A stretch of 64,000 bases of DNA from Cucurbitaria berberidis CBS 394.84. Taxonomy: Eukaryota > Ascomycota > Dothideomycetes > Pleosporales > Cucurbitariaceae. This document shows, in pieces, positions 21,442 to 31,127 of this stretch; positions within the stretch are counted from its first letter, which is position 1; the number at the start of each line of letters is the position of its first letter. The position numbers and the translations under genes were made by a program. The notes under the pieces were generated by a model, which saw only the letters and a program-made list of their open reading frames with translations, was not told the DNA's origin and made no database searches. The stretch lies in NCBI RefSeq assembly GCF_010015615.1, contig NW_024468942.1:147814-211813 (forward strand), in the 5' to 3' direction.

Positions 21442-22484
21442 ATGTCTTACACCATCCGCAAGATCGGCGCGCCCAACACGCTCGAGCACCGCATCTTCAT
21501 CGAGAAGGACGGCCAGCTCGTCTCGCCATGGCACGACATCCCCCTCTACGCCAATGAGCAGCAGACGGTGCTCAACATGGTCGTCGAGGTGCCCCGCTGG
21601 ACCAACGCGAAGATGGAGGTGCGTGCCCCTCCATTGGCCCAGCCTAGCCCAAGACATGACTGACCAGCTGTCCACCACAGATCTCCAAGGAGGAGACGCT
21701 CAACCCCATCAAGCAGGACATCAAGAAGGGCAAGCTCCGCTTCGTGAGAAACTGCTTCCCCCACAAGGGCTACCTCTGGAACTACGGTGCCTTCCCTCAG
21801 GTGCGATGATGCGAGCCCGATATCCGACGGCAGAACACATACTGATTGCTTTTGGCAGACGTGGGAGGACCCCAATGTTGTCCACCAGGAGACCAAGGCC
21901 AAGGGCGACAATGACCCATTGGACGTCTGCGAGATTGGCGAGCTCGTCGCCAAGCCCGGCGAGGTCATCCAGGTCAAGGTCCTCGGCGTCATGGCTCTGC
22001 TTGACGAGGGCGAGACCGACTGGAAGATCATAGTCATCAACGTGAACGACCCCTTGGCCCCCAAGCTCAACGATGTCGAGGACGTCGAGCGCCATCTGCC
22101 TGGTCTCCTACGAGCCACCAACGAGTGGTTCCGTATCTACAAGATCCCAGACGGCAAGCCTGAGAACCAGTTCGCCTTCTCTGGCGAGTGCAAAAACAAA
22201 AAGTACGCCATGGACATTGTCCGCGAGTGCGCCGAGGCCTGGGAGAAGCTTGCCACTGGCAAGACCCCCAAGGAGGATCTGTCTCTGTATGTTCTTCGAC
22301 CTAGTATTGCCTTGAATGACTCCAGCTGACAGCTCTTCGCAGGACCAACACCACCGTGTCGCACTCTCCTGACCGCGCCGACGCCAACCAGCTCAACATC
22401 CCCCATGGCGAGAACAAGAGCCCAGCTCTGATTGATCCCAGCATCGACAAGTGGTTCTACATCTCCGGCGCTCCTTCCAACTAG
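21442..22484 (+). CDS. IPP1: Inorganic pyrophosphatase (family I), 4 exons
   Basis: Soluble Mg-dependent inorganic diphosphatase that hydrolyses PPi to two phosphates and so pulls biosynthetic reactions forward. Exons 21442-21618, 21681-21800, 21859-22286 and 22343-22484 give 288 aa, the usual fungal size. The family signature DNDPLDV is at 116-122. Other active-site neighbourhoods are KGKLRFVRNCFPHKGY and WNYGAFPQTWEDP, both completed across splices. The C-terminus ends DKWFYISGAPSN. The start at 21442 has a strong CACCATGTC context and matches cytosolic homologues (MSYTIRKIGAPNTLEHR). An upstream in-frame ATG could give a longer form. Confidence 0.97.
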
Positions 22485-22787
22485 GTGTGGGCAAAAAGGC
22501 AGAGACGCAGATGTGACAATTGCACTGGAAACTTGACCGAAAGTGTGGAGACTGGGCATTGCGAAGGAGCCGTACAGTCCAGCTCATAGCATCACTTGGT
22601 TTGATAGATGAATCATATGCATGCTAAAACGCCCCTCGATGGCAGAGGTGACATACGTTCATCGAGTAACAGTCTTCATTTCCATATTTTTACTTCAAAC
22701 CCCGAGTGATGCCGTAACGCCGAGTGATGCTCCTGATATACACGTTTGTACATGATCTTTAGTATAGTGGTATCTCGGCCTCTTCCA
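22485..22787. other. intergenic between convergent genes, 303 bp
   Basis: The 3' ends of the pyrophosphatase (+) and mL53 (-) meet here. It has a near-duplicate GAGTGATGC pair at about 22704-22729 and nothing else of note. Confidence 0.5.
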
Positions 22788-23139
22788 TCAATTGCCCGTC
22801 AGCTCCTCCTTGCGCGCCAGTGACCGCGAATGTCGATCCACCTCTTCCACGACTTGGGTTATCCGCATAGTGCTCAGATCGAGTTGCATCTCCTTGCCGT
22901 CCTCTGTGGACTCCCGTTAGTACATTTACTAGCTAGATAGGCTGTGGTGGTAACATACTGAACTTCAAGCCCAGACTCGCAGGCTCTTTGCTACTCCGCG
23001 GCAGCATCTTGGATTCAATCTTCATTCCGTCTGCGCGCGCATTGGGCGGTATTAGAGAGAGGAATAGGCGTGCGGGCTTGGAGCGCAGGCTGAAGGGGTT
23101 GAATGTGAGGCGGACGTCGGTCAAGAATCGGGTTATCAT
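22788..23139 (-). CDS. MRPL44: Mitochondrial large ribosomal subunit protein mL53 (MRPL44), 2 exons
   Basis: Small component of the mitochondrial large ribosomal subunit, homologous to yeast Mrpl44. Exons 23139-22959 and 22903-22788, with a 55-nt intron, give 98 aa. Conserved segments are MITRFLTDVRLTFNPFS, KPARLFLSLIPPNARA and, after the splice, DGKEMQLDLSTM, then VVEEVDRHSRSLARKEEL. The start was chosen because homologues begin with the same MIT-K/R-aromatic pattern. It is divergent from SEC20, 331 bp apart. Confidence 0.93.
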
Positions 23140-23470
23140 AATGACTGCAGTACGGCGGAGGACCGAGGTTGTTGAGGAGCTTGCAAGGAATGTCAGCAGA
23201 ATAAGGATCTGGGGAGCGCTCAATACATACTGATAGTCGGGCTGCGGGGGAGTGCTGGCGCAATTGATGTTCTTCTCTACTCTTTACGGTTTCGCTCGTT
23301 CACCGGCACAGTCGCAAGGCCCGTGCTGTCCACCGCTTTTCTCGCGCAACGTGGCACAACAGCCATCCGTACTCGCCCGCCGCGCCTCTGCTTCTACAGC
23401 CCACCGTAGCATCTTCCGTCATAGCACCTGCATGCTTCGACCACCTATTCCGCACTCGTTTCCGAATACA
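23140..23470. promoter_or_regulatory. shared 5' region of mL53 and SEC20
   Basis: 331 bp between divergent starts. The SEC20 frame stays open upstream to 23252 but encodes a Ser/Pro/Arg-rich stretch without homologous look, so it is treated as leader. Confidence 0.5.
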
Positions 23471-24898
23471 ATGCCGCCCCTCCTCTCCACCACGCAGACC
23501 CTCACGACCCGCCTAAACTCACTCTCGGAGAATAACAAGGCCGTTGGCCATCTCATACAGAGACTTGCGAAATTAGACTTCCAGCCGGGATCACAACCAG
23601 TCAACGGTCCCGAGGAGGGAGATGTGCGACTGGAACTGAGTGCAGAGATCCACGAGAGCCTGAAGAGCATTGAAGAAGAGCTTGAACTCCTCAGGCAAGA
23701 GGTTGAGGACATCACACATCAAGGAGCAAGTTTTGGCCGGAGAAGGGATAGCACAAGAGAGAGTGAGAGGAGTAGGCTTGCAGTCCTACTAGCGAGGTTG
23801 ACAGAGGATCTGCGATCGTAAGTGCCTTTATCTTGTCCGTCAAGACGAAGACGAGCATGCTAACTATGTACGCCTTGTAGATCACGGTCACAGTACCGCA
23901 AAGCACAACTAACCGCCAAACACAACGCAGACCGCGCAAAACTCAAGGAACGTGAACTCCTCTTCTCAAATCTACAATCCGGCTCGTCGACCCCATCCTC
24001 CACCTATCGCCAGCGGAAACAGCAACAAGGGCTCTCGGAAGGCGAAGTCGTCACCCAGGCCTCCTCGGACGTCACCTCCGCCCTGCGCCGAACCCATCAA
24101 TTGATGCAAAACGAGCTTTCGCGCTCACGATTCGCTCAAGAGACACTAGAACAGAGTACAGCTGCGCTTGCGGAGCTGGGAGAGAAGTACTCGGATTTGA
24201 ACAGTCTGCTGGCCAGTAGCAAGACTCTAGTGACTACACTGTTGAAGAGCACGAAGAGCGATACGTGGTATCTCGAAACTACATTTTACGTCCTGATTAC
24301 GACTGTCATCTGGCTTGTTTTCCGTCGGTGGCTGTACGGTCCACTGAGTTGGTTCGTCTTCTGGCCTCTGAGGCTAGCGTTCCGCGTTCTGTTCGCCATC
24401 ATCCCGGTAGGCACCGCGTCATCAGCCGCAAAGTCGAGTCTCGCAGCCTCCTCTCAGCCGTCATCCAGCCTTATTGTCAAACCTAGCGCAACGGGTGAAT
24501 TCCCAACGCGAAATCCCAACGCCCAACAACCCTACATTCGCGTTGGCGGTGGAGGTCGAGGATACATGCACGCTCAAGCTCCCGATCCTAGTCCTATAAA
24601 CTCTTACTCGCAACAAGTCGGCCAAATGGCAGAACAGAATCAGCAGCCCCAAGGGACTGAATTGCCTGATCACCCACAGCTGAGGGAACAGCCTCAGCAG
24701 CAGCAGGAAGAAAAGGGGCCAGTAACAAGAGGTGATGGTACGGTGTTGAAGGAGAGTGACAAGCCAAGGAATCCCAAGAAGAAGATGTGGGAGGAGAATG
24801 TGGAGAGGGAGAAGTATGAACAAGCACAAGCCGCGCAGCAAGGGGAAGTAGCTGGGGAACAGGGTGAGGGAGGCCGGCGGGAAAGGGATGAGTTGTGA
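23471..24898 (+). CDS. SEC20: Sec20-type SNARE, Golgi-to-ER retrograde transport, 2 exons
   Basis: Sec20-family SNARE (Qb) that acts with Ufe1, Use1, Sec22 and the Dsl1 tether to fuse COPI vesicles at the ER. Exons 23471-23817 and 23881-24898 give 454 aa. A cytosolic coiled-coil N-terminal part is followed by the Sec20 domain (EVVTQASSDVTSALRRTHQL, then LASSKTLVTTLLKSTKSDTW), a membrane segment at about 245-263 and a second hydrophobic stretch at about 270-290. The long Gln/Glu-rich C-terminus would be lumenal and ends RRERDEL. Yeast Sec20 ends in HDEL, so the RDEL end looks like a conserved retrieval signal. It is longer than yeast Sec20 because of the tail. Confidence 0.93.
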
Positions 24899-25264
24899 AG
24901 TCTTGATTGTATGAATGAGGTATGCGATAGTGTTCCAGCATGAAAATCCATGACCTATGACGCCGCCTAGTCTCTTCAACCTCGTCCCTTTCTCCAAGCA
25001 TGCATCATTCCTTGTTCGAAAGAGCTCTCTAATTTCTCAAAATCACCTTCACCAAAGTCCTCTTTTACGAACTAGGGACAAGCAAGTGACAAAGTAGACC
25101 AGAACGGTAGAGTGATATGATACGAGCAACGAACACTAATATTAGGGGTATCAAGAAGATGAAATACAGCATGGCTATATTAAAATCAGGAGCGCTACGC
25201 TCCGCACATTGCAAACGATTACAAAAAAAAGGGGGAGGAAACACGTATTTGAAGCCTGATTTAC
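24899..25264. other. intergenic between convergent genes, 366 bp
   Basis: Holds the 3' UTRs of SEC20 (+) and RTC4 (-), with a short A9 run near 25223. No gene seen. Confidence 0.6.
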
Positions 25265-26947
25265 TCACCCATGATGATACTCATTGTCGTCTTCACTATC
25301 ATCCTGCACCTCGAGGCTATCCTCAATCTCCTCGTTGAGTAAAAGGCCCATGTCATACGTCTTCTCTCGAATCTCCTCTGCCTCTTCACGGTCCACGGTG
25401 CAATCTTCCATGATGAGCAGGATGGCTACTTCAGGGACGAGCACGGCTTGAACAAAAGCCGCGGGTCCAGATGCCTGCACGACCGAGTCTCTGCAGGTTT
25501 TGATCTCGTTCTTGAGCACCTTCATTACATTCTCTGTGATGATGCGTCGTCCATGGGGGCCGTAATAGCCGGGGTAGGTGGCCTTGTCGTCAAGCGCGTA
25601 CGAGTCCAGTTCGTCTTGGACCTCCTGGGGGAGATCTTTGCGGCGGGAAGGCACCGCCGCTGCTTTTCCGGTTAAAGCGAGGGGCTCGTAGCGCTCTCTG
25701 TATCTGCTTGGCCGCTTGTTGTTGAGCACTTTGTATAGGTCCTGTCTGTGGGCTTTTATGCGCTGCGGCAATGCATCCCATTCAATCTCTGGGTATCCTT
25801 CTCCTCGGTATTCCTCCTGTGCAGACTTCCTCCTATGTCTAGTACAGTATGCCGTGTGGTTCTTGACAGTCTTGTCCCTGCCTTTCCAGAACTCCCAGTA
25901 GTCTTCCAATTCCACTAGTTCTTTACACAATGAACATCGTGTACCTTCTGCCTCGTCCTGGGGAAGCTGCTCGATGTATTCCTTGATGTTGTCGAGGGCT
26001 TCCTGCGGAGCGCTTGACTCGAGTTGCGAGGACGGCGGCGCCTGGTCTTGCACCCAGTCGCCGAGCTGATAGAGAATTCGGGTGGGCTTCGATGGCTCGT
26101 CCAAGATGTTCTTCAGTTCCTCATCGTCCAATGGGGCGAGCGTAGATTTTCCATCTTTGTCTTGAGGGCCTGTCTTCTTGACCTCCTTTGTGCGCAATTC
26201 TGGATCCTCAACTTTCGTAGGAATTGAAACAAGTATTCTATCTAGCTCATCATTGCTCATCATGGATACGTCCGATACATCATCCTCCTCTTGCGGTTGC
26301 GTCCGGTTCTTCCGCGTATAGCTTGTTTTCCCTTTAGCTCTCGGCACGTTCTTCGATGGCCCTGTACCGAACTTCTTTGCGGGCGGTGCATGTATGTTCG
26401 CGCGGGAAGAAGCTCCCCTTGCGTTTGCTCCATATTGCGTCTTCTGCTTCTTTGGCGATGGTAGCCTGAATTCTTCAGCAAAACCCCACCCTTGGTCTTC
26501 CGATGCTTCAACCGAAGACTGTGTAGATGTTGCATTCTCCTTATCATCCTCGACGCCCTTCGTTGCTTTGTCGGCCTTTCCACTCTGATACGATCCTTTG
26601 GCGGGGGCCCGTATCGGTGGCGCCTTCCTACTGGACTTTCTCTGCGGCTGCTTCAACTCGGCATCCACTTTCTTTATTGGAACCGCTATCTTACGCCTCG
26701 AGGATGGGGACGGTCGGGGTGGGGGTTGCTGCAATTCGTCGTCGGTCGAGAGAGGTTCGGCATTGATCAATTGTTCCTCCTTTTCTTCTTCTTCTTCTTC
26801 TTCTTCTTTTCTCTTTTTGGCCTTTTCATTGGTGTCCGGCCTTCCCTTGTACGCCGGTTCCTCATGGTCCTTGTCACTTGCATGCCGCTTCCCACCAACC
26901 ATCCGCAGCAGCGGAGGGGCGCCCTTCCTTGTCAACCCTGTGGCCAT
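25265..26947 (-). CDS. RTC4: RTC4-domain protein (restriction of telomere capping 4)
   Basis: Single-exon gene of 560 aa. The first true ATG is at 26947; an open frame continues upstream only through a TTG. The N-terminal half is disordered and basic, with an eight-Glu run from a GAA repeat. The C-terminal half has the RTC4-like domain: a CSLC zinc-knuckle-like start, EFWKGRDKTVKNHTAYC, a DLYKVLNNKRPSRYRERYEPL segment and GYYGPHGRRIITENVMKVL, closing with an acidic tail. Yeast Rtc4 was found in a screen for telomere-capping modifiers and is otherwise poorly defined; the domain occurs across fungi. It lies head-to-head with RCL1, with 280 bp between starts. Confidence 0.88.
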   Translation of the reverse strand: MATGLTRKGAPPLLRMVGGKRHASDKDHEEPAYKGRPDTNEKAKKRKEEEEEEEEKEEQLINAEPLSTDDELQQPPPRPSPSSRRKIAVPIKKVDAELKQPQRKSSRKAPPIRAPAKGSYQSGKADKATKGVEDDKENATSTQSSVEASEDQGWGFAEEFRLPSPKKQKTQYGANARGASSRANIHAPPAKKFGTGPSKNVPRAKGKTSYTRKNRTQPQEEDDVSDVSMMSNDELDRILVSIPTKVEDPELRTKEVKKTGPQDKDGKSTLAPLDDEELKNILDEPSKPTRILYQLGDWVQDQAPPSSQLESSAPQEALDNIKEYIEQLPQDEAEGTRCSLCKELVELEDYWEFWKGRDKTVKNHTAYCTRHRRKSAQEEYRGEGYPEIEWDALPQRIKAHRQDLYKVLNNKRPSRYRERYEPLALTGKAAAVPSRRKDLPQEVQDELDSYALDDKATYPGYYGPHGRRIITENVMKVLKNEIKTCRDSVVQASGPAAFVQAVLVPEVAILLIMEDCTVDREEAEEIREKTYDMGLLLNEEIEDSLEVQDDSEDDNEYHHG

Positions 26948-27227
26948 TGTCGCGCACAACTTGCATATGAAATGCCTCGAGTGGGATGCGAATCACCTGA
27001 TGGCAAGAGAAAACCCGTCGTGAAGGTATAAAGAAGCCGACCTAGATAGTCTCAAGGCTGAATGAGACGCCCGGGCACGCGCTGACCCTCGACGCGAACC
27101 TAGCACGGGGCCAGCGGTCGGATCTCGCGCTAGCAAAGTTAATCGATAAGCTACCAAAAAAAGTATCTCCAACCACCATAGAACGTCTCGCTAGGCACCT
27201 CCAACACCACACTTTTACCTACTCACA
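26948..27227. promoter_or_regulatory. shared 5' region of RTC4 and RCL1
   Basis: 280 bp between divergent start codons; both promoters must lie here. No single factor site stands out. Confidence 0.6.
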
Positions 27228-28448
27228 ATGGCCGCCGACGAATCATTGCAAGCGCCTCTCAACTTCACCGGCCACCGCCAACTCATCTCGCGCCTCCTCC
27301 TCGCAACACTCACAGGCCGACCTGTTCGCATCTCGCAAATCCGCTCCTCGTCGACCAACCCAGGCCTCACCCGCCATGAAACCAATTTCATACGCCTCCT
27401 CGACGCTGTAACAAATGGCTCGCAAGTCCAATTCAGCATGACAGGTACCACGCTTGTATACCGCCCCGGCCTAATCACAGGCTCAGCCGAAGGCCTGGGC
27501 GCAAGTGGAGGCGTAATACGGCACGAGATACCAGCCGAGTGCAGGAGAAGAGGCGTGAGCTGGTGGCTTGTGCCGTTGTGCATACTGGCGCCATTCAGCA
27601 AAGGAAACATGAACGTCATTTTCCACGGCGAAGGCTGCGTAACGTCGTCCACACTCAGCGGCGACATGAGCGCAGACACTGTCCGAACGGCGATTCTACC
27701 CTTGTACAAGAACTTCGGTATCGAGCGAAACATTGAACTCCGCATCCTCAAGCGCTCGTGTGCGCCTGCAGGAGGCAAAGGAGCAGGTGGCGAAGTACAA
27801 CTCGTATTCAACCACCAAGTCCGCCTGCCGAAGACACTGCACTTGTTGAACCCCGGGCGGGTGAAGAAAATCAGAGGTGTAGCGTACTGTGTCGAGGTGC
27901 CAAAGTCTAACAATGAGCGCATGATTTTTGAAGCGCGTGGTATATTAAACAAATTCGTGCCGGATACATACATCTTCTCCGATGCATCGCCTGCTCCCCT
28001 CATCCCCACAACCGTCAAAGGCCACCCTTCCGGCAAAGTCAAGGGAGCCGTGGGGTTTGGACTAAGTCTTGTAGCAGAAACGAGCACGGGATGCATATAT
28101 TCGGCCGACGTGTGCTCACCACCCGATGGCGGCGTCCCGGCTGATGAAATTGGCAAGCAGTGCGCCTACCAACTGCTCGAAAAAATATCACAGGCAGGAT
28201 GTGTCGAGAGCGTAGCGGCGCCGACGGTGTTGATGCTCATGGCCATGGGAAGTGAAGATGTGGGACGTCTGGCGTTGGGCAGAGACGTTCTGGCGAATGA
28301 GGAGATTATACAATTAGCAAGGGATTCAAAAGTTTTCGGTGGGAGTGGATGGGGGTTCCGCGAGAATGGAGGTGAAAACGAAAGAGGGGAGATTGTGGTT
28401 AGTGTGGTTGGGAGAGGAGTCGGTAATGTGGGACGAAAGGTCGCATAA
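27228..28448 (+). CDS. RCL1: RCL1, RNA 3'-terminal phosphate cyclase-like ribosome biogenesis factor
   Basis: Nucleolar protein of the U3 snoRNP/SSU processome required for early pre-18S rRNA cleavage with Bms1. It is related to RNA cyclase but lacks cyclase activity in the family. Intronless, 406 aa. Recognisable parts are NFTGHRQLISRLLLATLTGR, TRHETNFIRLLDAVTNGS, the Gly-rich LVYRPGLITGSAEG, FGIERNIELRILKRS, GRVKKIRGVAYCVEVP and a C-terminal LEKISQAGCVESVAA. The start ATG has a good CACAATGGCC context. RCL1 is preferred over true cyclase from this sequence pattern. Confidence 0.94.
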   Translation: MAADESLQAPLNFTGHRQLISRLLLATLTGRPVRISQIRSSSTNPGLTRHETNFIRLLDAVTNGSQVQFSMTGTTLVYRPGLITGSAEGLGASGGVIRHEIPAECRRRGVSWWLVPLCILAPFSKGNMNVIFHGEGCVTSSTLSGDMSADTVRTAILPLYKNFGIERNIELRILKRSCAPAGGKGAGGEVQLVFNHQVRLPKTLHLLNPGRVKKIRGVAYCVEVPKSNNERMIFEARGILNKFVPDTYIFSDASPAPLIPTTVKGHPSGKVKGAVGFGLSLVAETSTGCIYSADVCSPPDGGVPADEIGKQCAYQLLEKISQAGCVESVAAPTVLMLMAMGSEDVGRLALGRDVLANEEIIQLARDSKVFGGSGWGFRENGGENERGEIVVSVVGRGVGNVGRKVA

Positions 28449-28607
28449 TAGGCTAGCTTTATGCTGGTGAGGTCAAAGGTCTGCGTGGACAATATGATAC
28501 CCATTTTCCAATCGCATGTCCATGTGCCATGCCGCAAAAAAAAAAAAAAAAATACGCCGCCCAATGATTCATGTACAAAGGAACAAACCCTACAGCTGCA
28601 GAGTGTC
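28449..28607. other. short convergent intergenic with A17 tract
   Basis: 159 bp between the RCL1 and KEX2 stop codons. It contains an uninterrupted run of 17 A at 28536-28552, plausibly part of overlapping 3' ends. Confidence 0.7.
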
Positions 28608-31127
28608 CTACTGTCTCTTGCCAGCAGAGCTTCCGCTGCTGTTCTCCGCATCGGATCCCTCTTCCTGGTACTTTTCGTTATACTGCTGCTCTCTATCCCG
28701 ATACGGGCCCTCATCTCCTTCCTCATCACTCAACAGATCCTCATCCGACTCTCCAGCAAACGCATCATAGAGCTCTCCACCGCGCTTTGCCCTCTTTTTC
28801 CTGCCACCTGCCGCCGCCCCCAACATGCCAGTGTCTTCTCTGTCCTCGTCACCATCCAACACTTCGAATTCATATGCATCTCGGCTATTGCTTAGTCGTT
28901 TGCGTCTCGCAATGAACAAGTAGGTGCCGAGACCGGCGATGAAAGCAATGATGAGAGCGAGAGCACCGTAGATCCAGATTTGGGTGTGTTTAGACACGCC
29001 GAATGAGGGGAAGGGATTGGGCAAAAAGTTCTCCGATGGTGCTGCAGTCGCGGATGCGGTCGCTGTCGACGAGACAGTTGCCGTCGTAACCGCTGTCTGT
29101 TCCGCCTCATTAACCGGAGTAGAAGGCTTTTGGTTCACTGGGCGATCGGGATGGTCATCGGGGAGAGAAGTCATGGTTGGCACGGTACTAGTGGGTATCG
29201 TCACACTAGTTATATGTGCGGGATGGTCGTCGATCTTATCATGGTCGTCATCGTCATGTTCTGTAGGAATGGGAAGAAGCTTGGCTTTGGATGCGTCGAT
29301 GCTCTCGCCCCAGAGACGGAGCTTCCAATCCGTAAAGACGCCCGTCTTCTGGTTACCGGGATGCACATCCTTGACGACGACAGTCCAGTTGCCGATGCCG
29401 GCTTCGCCCCAGTGCGCAACAGACATGAAGGTCCAATCAATGTAGCCATAGGGGGCGTCGTCGTCACGGCGAGCAGTGGAAAGATGCGATGACATGCCGG
29501 CGGGAGAGATGAGTTCGACGACGAGGTCTCCACGGCGTTGGTGCTCTACATTCATAGTCAGGGTAATGTGCTCGACGCGCTCAAAGTTGGCGTCCTTGAG
29601 CATGTCTGCTGTGACCTCGAACACGCTGGCTATGCCTTGGCCGGCTTCTGGAATCGCCTTCTTGACGTGCATCCAGGGTGAGTAGAACCAGGCTTGAGGC
29701 TTGACGAGCTTCCAGTCCTTTGCTTTTTCGACGATAGCCCAGGCATCGAGTTTGCCATATCCGAACTGATGGCTGTACATGCGGTCTAGAGACGTCTTTT
29801 TCCAGTCGCTGGGCTGGTCGAAAGGCACCGCCGTCAAAACGGTGAGCCACTGAACGTCGCGCCATGTCAGGTCAGGACGGGCCTGCAATACCAGCGCATA
29901 CACTCCCACACCAATGGGCCCTGCGGCAGATGTACCACCATGCTGGCCCGTACACTTGTTCGCGCCCAGGTCCGTTGTATGGATAGCGTCGCCACCGCCA
30001 CTGCTGTAAGTTACCACTAGCTGGGCCGAACACGCCTCGGAGTAATACGGGTGCTCGTTGTTCTTATCGATGGCGCCAACGGTGATGCTGTAGATGCTGT
30101 TGGTGTATCCGTCAAAGTTGCAGTTGTCGTCGCTCGCTGCGCCGTTGCCAGCTGCGAAGACGTAAATGGAGCCCTTGCCGTCGCGCCCTTGTTGGACAGC
30201 CGTGACCATTGCCTTTTCAATAAGGATTCCGGGGGCCTGCATAGTCTTGCCATCATCGGGAGGACCCCACGAGCACGAATAGATGTGGTTCTGCTGCATC
30301 TCGTAATTGATGGCTAGCGCCTCGTCGAGGTCTGTAATGTCGCCTGATAGAATGCGTACGCCAGATATCTTTGCATCGTAGGCCAGACCCACACCACAGG
30401 CATCGTTCCTTCCTGCAGCGATTTCTCCAGCGCATCGTGTGCCGTGCTGGTCGTCGGAGAGTTTCGGGGTAGGCAGGTCTTCGTGATCGTTGTAGTCGTG
30501 CGAGCCCGCGGCGAAGAAGTTGTCCTTTAGGTCAGCGCTGTCATAGTCTAGGCCGTCGTCGACGACGCATGCCGTGACGCCTTTGCCCGTGATGCCCTGC
30601 ATCCACACATCGGTGACATTGATGTCGTTGCCAGGTGTCTTGACGTTGAATATGTGCCACTGCTCCTCGAAAATGGGGTCGTGGATCTGCAGCTTGCTGG
30701 CAACTTCACGCTGCTGCTTTATAGCTTCCGTGACGGCTGGGCCAGCGCGGTCCTGCCGCGGGGGTATTGTGCTGCGCTTCCAATGCCGGGGCTTGATCTT
30801 CTGCTTCTGGGTGAAGCGTACGCTGTCGAGGGGGTGGTACCCGGGCCCGACCAAGCGCTTCCGCCGCCGCCTCTTGAGCTCTTGCCTTGCCTCGTCTACG
30901 ATGTCGTTTTGGTGTTTCGGGGCCTTGAAGACGTGGTGGTGGTCGAGCGAGGCCAGGGGGCCCTCGTATGTCAGCCCGAGATGCGCCGCAAGCTCCGAGG
31001 GCGATGTCGACGGGGACATGTGTACGGCATAGTAGTCGTGGGTCGAGTAGTTGCGAGGCGGCAGGTGGTTGCCCGCGGCAGCCAGCGTCGCTGCTGACAG
31101 CAGGCTCCAGAGGTGGAGGATGCGCAT
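28608..31127 (-). CDS. KEX2: Kexin KEX2, pro-hormone convertase-type serine protease
   Basis: Late-Golgi calcium-dependent subtilase that cleaves secretory proproteins after Lys-Arg. One 839-codon exon with a signal peptide at about 1-18. The prodomain has a basic run KRRRRKR (85-91) and the likely autocleavage site HWKR at 115-118. Catalytic residues: Asp190 in VVDDGLD, His228 in QHGTRC, Asn328 in AAGNG and Ser400 in GGTSAAGP. A P domain lies at about 480-605, then a Ser/Thr/Asp stem, a membrane helix at about 717-740 and an acidic cytosolic tail. The tail has AYEFEVL at 751-757, close in place and sequence to the yeast Kex2 Golgi-retention signal (YEFDI type). Divergent from the PhoD-like gene. 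Confidence 0.97.
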   Translation of the reverse strand: MRILHLWSLLSAATLAAAGNHLPPRNYSTHDYYAVHMSPSTSPSELAAHLGLTYEGPLASLDHHHVFKAPKHQNDIVDEARQELKRRRRKRLVGPGYHPLDSVRFTQKQKIKPRHWKRSTIPPRQDRAGPAVTEAIKQQREVASKLQIHDPIFEEQWHIFNVKTPGNDINVTDVWMQGITGKGVTACVVDDGLDYDSADLKDNFFAAGSHDYNDHEDLPTPKLSDDQHGTRCAGEIAAGRNDACGVGLAYDAKISGVRILSGDITDLDEALAINYEMQQNHIYSCSWGPPDDGKTMQAPGILIEKAMVTAVQQGRDGKGSIYVFAAGNGAASDDNCNFDGYTNSIYSITVGAIDKNNEHPYYSEACSAQLVVTYSSGGGDAIHTTDLGANKCTGQHGGTSAAGPIGVGVYALVLQARPDLTWRDVQWLTVLTAVPFDQPSDWKKTSLDRMYSHQFGYGKLDAWAIVEKAKDWKLVKPQAWFYSPWMHVKKAIPEAGQGIASVFEVTADMLKDANFERVEHITLTMNVEHQRRGDLVVELISPAGMSSHLSTARRDDDAPYGYIDWTFMSVAHWGEAGIGNWTVVVKDVHPGNQKTGVFTDWKLRLWGESIDASKAKLLPIPTEHDDDDHDKIDDHPAHITSVTIPTSTVPTMTSLPDDHPDRPVNQKPSTPVNEAEQTAVTTATVSSTATASATAAPSENFLPNPFPSFGVSKHTQIWIYGALALIIAFIAGLGTYLFIARRKRLSNSRDAYEFEVLDGDEDREDTGMLGAAAGGRKKRAKRGGELYDAFAGESDEDLLSDEEGDEGPYRDREQQYNEKYQEEGSDAENSSGSSAGKRQ

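Noticed and set aside
23252..23470. Upstream in-frame extension of SEC20
   Set aside because: The extension is Ser/Pro/Arg-rich without family similarity; the ATG at 23471 fits homologues. Unlike the IPP1 extension it does not open with a presequence-like helix after a Met.
26770..26815. GAA/TTC triplet run
   Set aside because: It lies inside RTC4 and encodes a Glu tract, a common coding microsatellite, so it is not listed as a separate element.
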